Shown one piece after another: positions 6,058 through 10,714 of a stretch of 10,714 bases of DNA. The DNA is from an uncultured Clostridia bacterium. Lineage in GTDB: Bacteria; Bacillota; Clostridia; Christensenellales; Borkfalkiaceae. The notes below the pieces were generated by a model. It did no database searches. It worked only from the letters and a program-made list of their open reading frames with translations, and was not told the origin of the DNA. The DNA is taken from contig CAMPBJ010000020.1 of the NCBI GenBank assembly GCA_946637575.1, positions 1 through 10,714 on the forward strand, given 5' to 3'. Within the stretch, counting starts at the first letter, position 1. Every line of letters starts with the position of its first letter. Position numbers and translations under genes: made by a program.

Positions 6058-6297
6058 ATGGATAATTTCGGCATATTGAAACTTTTGGGTTCTTTCCTTT
6101 CCGCGATGAAGAACTCCGCGGAAAATAAATCCCAAAACGAAAGCGGCGCGGTAGTGCCCAAAAATGCGGAGCAAAACGAAAATCCCACGCAGAAGAATAT
6201 TAAGAAAAATCCGCTTTCGGGTAGCCTTTTAAAAACCTGCGCCGAGCACGACGAGTTCGTAAAAAGAGTGTATAAAAGCAACAAAAAAACGCCGTAA
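6058..6297 (+). CDS. Small conserved-looking protein, function unknown
   Basis: A 79-residue hydrophilic protein starting 'MDNFGILKLLGSFLSAMK', with a low-complexity Asn/Gln/Lys-rich middle and a C-terminal 'TCAEHDEFVKRVYKS' motif. I do not recognise it. There is no signal peptide; the first 17 residues could form an amphipathic helix. Support for expression comes from GGGGTGA 6 bases before the ATG at 6058, codon choice like that of neighbouring genes, and a terminator whose loop contains its own stop codon. A GTG at 6049 would add three residues but would sit inside the ribosome site. The opposite-strand reading of the same DNA lacks these signals. It is transcribed divergently from the lipoprotein and convergently with the kinase gene. 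Confidence 0.7.
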   Translation: MDNFGILKLLGSFLSAMKNSAENKSQNESGAVVPKNAEQNENPTQKNIKKNPLSGSLLKTCAEHDEFVKRVYKSNKKTP

Positions 6298-6307
6298 ACG
6301 GCGTTTT
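6286..6307. terminator. Bidirectional terminator between small gene and kinase gene
   Basis: AAAACGCCG / CGGCGTTTT (6286-6294 and 6299-6307) with loop TAAA, which is the stop codon (6295-6297) of the plus-strand gene plus one base. The minus-strand side is followed by seven T, the plus side by four T. It also lies 17 bases past the kinase stop, so it can serve both convergent genes. Confidence 0.85.
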
Positions 6308-6324
6308 GATTTGTCTGATTTTTT

Positions 6325-7422
6325 TCAGTTTTCTTCGATTATGCGGTTCATTTCGGGAAGAACTTTTTCCATGTCGGAGACGAGCTTAAATTGCGTTCTC
6401 GCCCTGTCTAAGTTATGCCCTTCTCTCGTCGTTCTAAAATAAACGTCGCCGTCAAGATAGTCGGCTAAAAATCTCATTCCGCACTCGTAAGTCATAAGTA
6501 TCGCGCCGAACGCAAGATTGTCCCGCTCTATCTTCGTTACGCTCTTTCCCAAAGCCGATAGATAACCTTTGGCGTAAGTTTTAAACAGGTCTATGTCGAA
6601 GTTGACTTTATTTAAGTCGGGTTCGTCTTCCGCACCGGTGTTGCAGCCGAATCTTATGCTGTCGCCGAAGTCGTAACAGATACTGCCCGGCATTATCGTG
6701 TCAAGATCGATGACCGCAACCGCTTTCCCGGTCTTTTCGTCAAGCATAACGTTGTTGAGTTTCGTGTCGTTATGCGTAACCTTGGTCGGCATTTTTCCGC
6801 TCTTTAGAAGATCCACTATCCTACCGCAGTACTCTTCGCGGGATAAAACGAAGTCTATCTCCTTTTTAACGTCCTTCGCTCTGCCGAAAGCGTCCTTTGA
6901 AAGCGAATTTTTAAAGTCGCCCATGCGCTTTACGGTGTTGTGGAAGTCGGGAAGCACTTCGTAGAGTTTCGTCGCGTCGAACTCGGCTAAAAGATTCGCA
7001 AAGTTGCCGAACGCCTGCGCGCTCTCGTAAAAATGTTCGGGTTTTTCGACCGTTTGGTACGCGATCGCGCCGGTGATGAACTTGTACACCCTGAAATTCC
7101 CGCCCGAAACTTCGTCGTGATAATAGGGTTTGCCGTCTTTCGTTTTGATCACGGTAAGGCTTTCCCTATCCGGATCGCCCTTTCTTTCGATTATTTTTTT
7201 GCGGTTAAACTCGGTAACAAGCAAAATGTTACTCATAAGTTTATCCGCGTCAGGAAAGAGTTTGCCGTTTATTCTCTGTAAAATGTACTTTACTTCCTTT
7301 CCGTTGTCATCGAAAATCGCAAGATAGGTTTCGTTGATGTGCCCTTCTCCGTATCTTTCGCAAGACAAAAGTTCGCCTGAGATCTCGAATTCGGACGTTA
7401 TTCTCTTAAAATCGTATGCCAT
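6325..7422 (-). CDS. APH-fold phosphotransferase, N-acetylhexosamine 1-kinase-like
   Basis: A 365-residue aminoglycoside-phosphotransferase-fold kinase. Motifs: ATP loop 'YGEGHINETY' (24-33), Brenner motif 'THNDTKLNNVMLD' (216-228) with catalytic Asp219, and metal-binding 'VIDLDTIMPGSICYDFGD' (237-254). The length and the 'HNDTKLNN...IDLDTIMPG...DFGD' pattern closely recall NahK/LnpB of bifidobacteria (about 359 residues), which makes GlcNAc-1-phosphate or GalNAc-1-phosphate in the lacto-N-biose/galacto-N-biose pathway. No GNB/LNB phosphorylase or UDP-sugar enzyme lies beside it here, so the sugar substrate is an inference, not shown. The ATG at 7422 follows AAGGAG by 8 bases. It is flanked by its own promoter and a bidirectional terminator, so it is probably monocistronic. 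Drug-resistance function is unlikely, given the NahK-type motifs. Confidence 0.82.
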   Translation of the reverse strand: MAYDFKRITSEFEISGELLSCERYGEGHINETYLAIFDDNGKEVKYILQRINGKLFPDADKLMSNILLVTEFNRKKIIERKGDPDRESLTVIKTKDGKPYYHDEVSGGNFRVYKFITGAIAYQTVEKPEHFYESAQAFGNFANLLAEFDATKLYEVLPDFHNTVKRMGDFKNSLSKDAFGRAKDVKKEIDFVLSREEYCGRIVDLLKSGKMPTKVTHNDTKLNNVMLDEKTGKAVAVIDLDTIMPGSICYDFGDSIRFGCNTGAEDEPDLNKVNFDIDLFKTYAKGYLSALGKSVTKIERDNLAFGAILMTYECGMRFLADYLDGDVYFRTTREGHNLDRARTQFKLVSDMEKVLPEMNRIIEEN

Positions 7423-7445
7423 AGTTCTCTCCTTAAAACTCCTTT

Positions 7446-7474
7446 AATATAGCACAATTAAAAAGGTTTTGCAA
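7446..7474 (-). promoter_or_regulatory. Extended -10 sigma-A promoter for the kinase gene
   Basis: TTGCAA (7474-7469), 17-base spacer ending TGTGC, then TATATT (7451-7446) on the minus strand. TG one base before the -10 gives an extended -10. Start is near 7439, so the leader is only about 17 bases. Confidence 0.72.
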
Positions 7475-7489
7475 GCGGAACGCCAAGGT

Positions 7490-7518
7490 TTGACTTCTTT
7501 TTTTCTTTTTGATATAAT
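7490..7518 (+). promoter_or_regulatory. Promoter of maf, probably giving a leaderless mRNA
   Basis: TTGACT (7490-7495), 17-base T-rich spacer, perfect TATAAT (7513-7518). Only six bases separate the -10 from the ATG at 7525, so transcription should begin at or next to the A of the start codon. Its -35 is 15 bases from the -35 of the divergent kinase promoter. Confidence 0.75.
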
Positions 7519-7524
7519 CGCGTT

Positions 7525-8091
7525 ATGAGACTGATTCTCGCAAGCGCGTCTCCAAGACGGCGCGAAATACTTTCTATCGCAGGTTATACCTACTCGGTCG
7601 AAGTTTCTTCCTTCCCCGAAGTATCCTTCCCGAACGACCCCGTACGCACGGTAAAAGAAAACGCCGCGGGCAAGGCTTTCGACGTGTTTTCTTCGTTAAA
7701 AGACGACGGCGCGGCGGTTCTCGGTGCGGACACGGTGGTGGTTTTAGACAATAAGATCATAGGAAAGCCAAAAGACGAGCAGGACGCTATAAACACTTTA
7801 ATAAAACTTTCGGGAAACACGCACACCGTTTACACGGGATATGCGATAGTGTCGAAAAACGGCGTTATCTCCGGGTGCGAAGAGTCGAAGGTAACTTTCG
7901 GTGTTCTGCCATTAAAGACGATAAAAGATTACGTCGCGACGGGAAAACCCTTGGATAAGGCGGGAAGTTACGGACTTCAGGACGGGTTTGTCGAAATAAA
8001 GTCTTTTACGGGCAGTAAAAACAATATCATAGGACTTCCCATAGAGAAAATAAAACCGATTTTGGACGATCTGTTAAAGAATAAGGCGTAA
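7525..8091 (+). CDS. maf: Maf family nucleoside triphosphate pyrophosphatase
   Basis: A 188-residue cytosolic enzyme of the Maf/ITPase fold that hydrolyses noncanonical or pyrimidine nucleoside triphosphates to the monophosphate and pyrophosphate; in Firmicutes it is often near division and cell-shape genes. Motifs: N-terminal 'LILASASPRRREIL' (3-16), 'GADTVVVLD' (67-75) with catalytic Asp69, 'GKPKD' (80-84) and 'KAGSYGLQDG' (145-154), the last typical of the YhdE-like dTTP/UTP pyrophosphatase branch. The length is standard. The start is fixed by the family's N-terminus, yet there is no ribosome binding site and the -10 box ends six bases before the ATG, so the mRNA looks leaderless. It stands alone between divergent and convergent neighbours and ends before a strong hairpin. 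Confidence 0.95.
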   Translation: MRLILASASPRRREILSIAGYTYSVEVSSFPEVSFPNDPVRTVKENAAGKAFDVFSSLKDDGAAVLGADTVVVLDNKIIGKPKDEQDAINTLIKLSGNTHTVYTGYAIVSKNGVISGCEESKVTFGVLPLKTIKDYVATGKPLDKAGSYGLQDGFVEIKSFTGSKNNIIGLPIEKIKPILDDLLKNKA

Positions 8092-8103
8092 AAAAACAAA
8101 AGT

Positions 8104-8132
8104 AAAAGCGACTGCGTTCCGCAGTCGCTTTT
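8104..8132. terminator. Bidirectional terminator between maf and the membrane protein gene
   Basis: A perfect 12-base-pair stem AAAAGCGACTGC / GCAGTCGCTTTT (8104-8115 and 8121-8132), extendable by one G-C pair to leave a TTC loop. It lies 12 bases after the maf stop and 15 bases past the stop of the opposing gene. Interrupted T-runs follow on the minus strand. Confidence 0.88.
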
Positions 8133-8147
8133 AGGTTTATCAAATAA

Positions 8148-9398
8148 TTATTTTCTCGGGAAACTGGTTACCGCAACTTCTTTTGCAAGCCCCGCTTTAA
8201 CGAGTTGCTTGTCGCTCTTCGCCTTTAATCCCTTGACGTAGTTGACGTTCTCGCCTTCGACGTACGTTAAATCGTATTTTGCCATCGCGTCCGCAATGAG
8301 CGTTAAAACGTACTTCGCTCTGCGCGCGTTGGTGATCCTGTACATAAGGTTCGTGCTTTCGTCGGCTTTAGATCCGGATACGTCTTCGACCTTGTATTTC
8401 GTGTCCGCATACGCTTTGGGATCTAACGCAAGGTAAATGCAAAGGGTTTTACCTTTGACTTTGAGTTTTGCGACTTTGTTTCTGCCGACGTTGAACGTTT
8501 CGTATTTCCAACTAATACGGTCGGAAACTTTCTTGCCTTTGCCCTTGTAGGAAAGGAGCGCGTTCTTTATCGCGGAGTAGTAAAGTTTAGTTTCGTCTTT
8601 CGTCTGCGTAAGTTTGCCGGTGAAACTTCTGTCGTAACCGATCGTGGTTTCGCCTTCTTCCGCCGCGGCGGCTTCGGCTTTCGCTACGGGAACTTCATTT
8701 GCGGGTTCTTCGATCTCTTCGGGCTCTTCCGCTACTTCTTCCGCAACTTCTTCGACAGCGGGAACTTCTTCCGCGCTTTCGGTCTGTGCTACGGGTTTTA
8801 AGTCGTCGAGCTTACCGTTTTTGATCTTCTTTAAAAGAACGAATCCCAAAATGCCGACTACGATGTTCATAATAATATAGAACGCGAGCAGTCCGATTAT
8901 TACGTAAAGCCCTATGCCCCTGCCGATATGTAACACGACTTCGGGATACAAAGCGTGTTCTGCTATCAGCCCTATGTAGTCAATAACCATCGCGATTATC
9001 GGCGCGAGAATCGAAACCAAAGCGAACTTTTTGAACGCTTTAACGCTGATGGGAGAGGTCGGATCCTGGTTGTTCTGAACGGTTCTGAAGAACTTGTAAG
9101 CAAAGTACGCTGCAAAGATCAAGCTTAAAAAGACGAACGCGGCGCCTAAGACGATACCGCAGATGGTCTGGAAGTTCTCGTAAATGCTAAAATGTTCAGC
9201 GAAGAAGAGTTCGGTCTGAACAGTGTTTGCCCAAGGTCTCGAATCGTTAGTGGGCGTCTGTCCTCCGCGTCTTAAAACGAACAATACCGTAGTTACGGCA
9301 AGGAAAATCGTTATAGCGGTGAAAACGAACACGCCAAGTAAGGATACGATTTTGCAACCCTTTGCTTTTTTCATGACTTTTTCTTTACGATCTTTCAT
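8148..9398 (-). CDS. Four-helix membrane protein with acidic linker and C-terminal cytosolic domain, function unknown
   Basis: A 416-residue protein. Hydrophobic helices lie at about residues 16-41, 77-103, 124-146 and 160-190. Residues about 200-250 form a Glu/Ala/Pro-rich linker ('EEVAEEVAEEPEEIEEPANE'). A compact domain at about 252-378 contains 'YYSAIKNALLSYKGKGKK', 'RISWKYETFNVGRNKVAKL', 'KGKTLCIYLALDPKAY' and 'NLMYRITNARRAKYVL'. I recall similar domains attached to varied N-termini in uncultured Firmicutes proteins but cannot name a family. A Lys-rich N-terminus and the linker suggest that both ends are cytosolic. The start at 9398 is preferred over an upstream in-frame ATG at 9452 because AAGGTG lies 7 bases before it and the upstream ATG would fall at the predicted transcription start. 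It is monocistronic, with a clear promoter and shared terminator. Confidence 0.8.
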   Translation of the reverse strand: MKDRKEKVMKKAKGCKIVSLLGVFVFTAITIFLAVTTVLFVLRRGGQTPTNDSRPWANTVQTELFFAEHFSIYENFQTICGIVLGAAFVFLSLIFAAYFAYKFFRTVQNNQDPTSPISVKAFKKFALVSILAPIIAMVIDYIGLIAEHALYPEVVLHIGRGIGLYVIIGLLAFYIIMNIVVGILGFVLLKKIKNGKLDDLKPVAQTESAEEVPAVEEVAEEVAEEPEEIEEPANEVPVAKAEAAAAEEGETTIGYDRSFTGKLTQTKDETKLYYSAIKNALLSYKGKGKKVSDRISWKYETFNVGRNKVAKLKVKGKTLCIYLALDPKAYADTKYKVEDVSGSKADESTNLMYRITNARRAKYVLTLIADAMAKYDLTYVEGENVNYVKGLKAKSDKQLVKAGLAKEVAVTSFPRK

Positions 9399-9427
9399 AA
9401 TTAAACACCTTCTGAAACTTTCGATAT

Positions 9428-9446
9428 ACTCGGAAAAACCCCGAGT
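9428..9446 (-). other. Leader hairpin of the membrane protein gene
   Basis: ACTCGG / CCGAGT (9428-9433 and 9441-9446) with a 7-base loop at the 5' end of the predicted leader. There is no T-run after it on the minus strand. It is a third example in this window of a stem-loop in a leader of 50-60 bases. Confidence 0.4.
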
Positions 9447-9454
9447 TTTATACA

Positions 9455-9483
9455 ATTATAGCACAGTTTTACGGTCTTTGCAA
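9455..9483 (-). promoter_or_regulatory. Extended -10 sigma-A promoter for the membrane protein gene
   Basis: TTGCAA (9483-9478), 17-base spacer ending TGTGC, then perfect TATAAT (9460-9455) on the minus strand. Start is near 9448, leader of about 50 bases. It has the same -35 and the same TGTGC extension as the kinase promoter at 7446-7474. Confidence 0.75.
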
Positions 9484-9545
9484 TAGTTTATGCTTTCATT
9501 TTTCGGTTTTTGACAGGTAAAATCACATTTTTTACGGCATAAACA

Positions 9546-10714
9546 CTAATTTTTATGCGCTTTAATATACTCTTTGTAGAAGTTGAACGAATCTTTCGGC
9601 GTTCTCTTTAAGGTGTCGAAGTCGACGTCCACGAGCCCGAAGCGTTGGGAGTATCCCTCTCTCCACTCGAAGTTGTCGAGCAAACTCCAGACAAGGTAGC
9701 CTTTAAGGTCGATCTCTTTTTGGAGTTTTTCAACCATCGCCAGATGGTCTTTAAAGTACTGAACCCGACGCGCGTCGTGAACGCCGTCGTTACACGCCAT
9801 ACCGTTTTCGCTGATGACGACGGGCTTTTTGTAGCGCTCGTAAAAGAACTTTGCGCCCCAGTAGATGCCGTTGGGATCTATATACGTTCCTATATCGCTT
9901 ATATTCTTCGACAGTTTCGCCTCGTCTAATTTACCGTTCTCATCATACGGCTTGCCGCCGTAGTTATTGTAGAACACCACGTTCGAGTTTTCGGAGATAA
10001 GTTTTAGATCCCCGTCTTTTACGTAGTCTTTAAATCTTGGGAATTCTCGGTAAACGCGCTCCGGATAAACGCCGGCGTAGATCGGATCGGTGTAGATGCC
10101 GACCGTTTCGGTAACCGCGTCCCGTCCTATAAAGAAGTGTTCTTTCGCCGCGTTAATGCACTTTTCGGTAAGAACCGACGGGTATTCCTCGAAAGTCGCG
10201 ATCGCAACCCCCGCCGTAAAGTCCTTGACGTTCTCCGCGATCGCCCTCGTCGCCTTGCCGTGCGCTAAAAGCATATGGTGAACGCATTTTAAGACTTCTT
10301 CGTCCTTTAATTTTAAGCCCGGCGCAAAGTAGCCCGTGCGGTAGCAAGCGTCGACCGCGGGGATAGGTTCGTTAAAGGTGATGTAATCCTTTACCCTGTC
10401 GCCGTATTTTTTGACTAAAAACTCTGCGTACTCTCCGAACCAGTCCGAAAAGTCGGGGTTTTGCATACCGCCCTTTTCGTGTAGGGTTATCGGCATGTCC
10501 CAGTGATAGAAGGTAAGGATAGGTAGTATGTCCCTTTTAAGAAGTCCGTCGATCAATCTGTCGTAAAAATCCACGCCCTTTTGGTTGACCTTCCCCGTTC
10601 CGTCCGGAAAGATCCTCGGCCAGCCGACGGAAAACCTATAACAGTTGACGCCCAAATCTTTCATTAAATCAATGTCTTCTTCCCCCCTGTTGTAGTGGTC
10701 GGCGGCGACTGTCA
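9546..10714 (-). CDS. GH1 family beta-glucosidase / 6-phospho-beta-glucosidase, partial (N-terminus beyond window)
   Basis: A glycoside hydrolase family 1 enzyme, a retaining TIM-barrel beta-glycosidase, cytosolic as far as can be seen. The reading frame stays open through the right edge (upstream codons read 'TVAADHYNRGEEDIDLMKDL'), so the ATG at 10664 is internal; 388 residues are visible and about 55-60 are missing. The acid/base glutamate is in 'ITFNEP' (codon 10370-10368) and the nucleophile in 'VISENG' (codon 9809-9807). 'FYHWDMP' and 'WSLLDNFEWREGYSQRFGL' supply sugar-binding residues. 'DNFEW' with Glu is the usual arrangement for unphosphorylated sugars, so plain beta-glucosidase is favoured over a 6-phospho enzyme. 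The usual 'DFiGiNYY' strand reads 'NVVFYNNY', keeping the key Asn and Tyr. No terminator is visible after the stop. Confidence 0.93.
   Translation of the reverse strand, partial: TVAADHYNRGEEDIDLMKDLGVNCYRFSVGWPRIFPDGTGKVNQKGVDFYDRLIDGLLKRDILPILTFYHWDMPITLHEKGGMQNPDFSDWFGEYAEFLVKKYGDRVKDYITFNEPIPAVDACYRTGYFAPGLKLKDEEVLKCVHHMLLAHGKATRAIAENVKDFTAGVAIATFEEYPSVLTEKCINAAKEHFFIGRDAVTETVGIYTDPIYAGVYPERVYREFPRFKDYVKDGDLKLISENSNVVFYNNYGGKPYDENGKLDEAKLSKNISDIGTYIDPNGIYWGAKFFYERYKKPVVISENGMACNDGVHDARRVQYFKDHLAMVEKLQKEIDLKGYLVWSLLDNFEWREGYSQRFGLVDVDFDTLKRTPKDSFNFYKEYIKAHKN

Noticed and set aside
5988..6284. Minus-strand frame of 98 codons opposite the small plus-strand gene
   Set aside because: It runs over the strong lipoprotein promoter and has no ribosome site or terminator; the plus strand has both a ribosome site and a terminator.
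9399..9455. In-frame N-terminal extension of the membrane protein
   Set aside because: It overlaps the leader hairpin and the predicted transcription start; the ATG at 9398 has a good ribosome site.
10153..10347. Minus-strand frame of 64 codons inside the GH1 gene
   Set aside because: Out-of-frame shadow of a well-conserved GH1 coding region.

Overview
The window looks like chromosomal core sequence from a spore-forming, Clostridia-like member of the Firmicutes. The main reasons are a Spo0A homologue, a SipL-like SPOCS/LysM protein, and the gene order Veg - SPOCS/LysM protein - ispE, which is typical of Clostridia. Base composition is moderate-to-low GC, with AT-rich intergenic DNA and many short hairpin terminators. 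An uncultured gut lineage is plausible, but I cannot assign a genus. There are no tRNA, rRNA, CRISPR, insertion-sequence or phage signals.

Layout. Most genes lie on the minus strand. Reading that strand from right to left: a GH1 beta-glycosidase, N-terminus cut by the window edge (9546-10714); a four-helix membrane protein with an acidic linker and a conserved-looking cytosolic domain (8148-9398); an APH-fold sugar-kinase-like protein resembling N-acetylhexosamine 1-kinase (6325-7422); a secreted lipoprotein (4189-5913); spo0A (3212-3955); a twin zinc-ribbon acidic protein (2543-3076); Veg (2261-2506); the SPOCS/LysM protein (666-2162); and ispE, C-terminus cut by the window edge (1-650). Two genes are on the plus strand: maf (7525-8091) and a small unknown protein (6058-6297). 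Convergent pairs share bidirectional terminators at 6286-6307 and 8104-8132. Divergent pairs share short promoter regions at 5914-6057 and 7423-7524. No gene-free stretch exceeds 300 bases; the longest, 3956-4188, holds the spo0A promoter, a three-copy repeat and a terminator.

How the genes relate. The left half (spo0A to ispE) is a sporulation and envelope neighbourhood: the master regulator Spo0A, a spore-coat/cortex assembly factor (SipL-like) behind a candidate sigma-E promoter, Veg, and ispE for isoprenoid precursors. The right half is a set of mostly monocistronic housekeeping, carbohydrate and membrane genes. Several have very clear -35/-10 promoters, and three of them use the same TTGCAA-N17-TATAAT-like form.

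The most striking observation is in Spo0A. Its DNA-binding half is canonical. Its receiver half has lost the phosphoacceptor aspartate (Glu55 instead) and both metal-binding acidic residues (Gln10, Asn11), while keeping Thr83 and Lys105. This suggests a Spo0A that is not switched on by a phosphorelay. Its upstream region carries a three-copy repeat and a Spo0A-box-like site, pointing to control at the level of transcription. A second notable feature is a probable leaderless maf mRNA.
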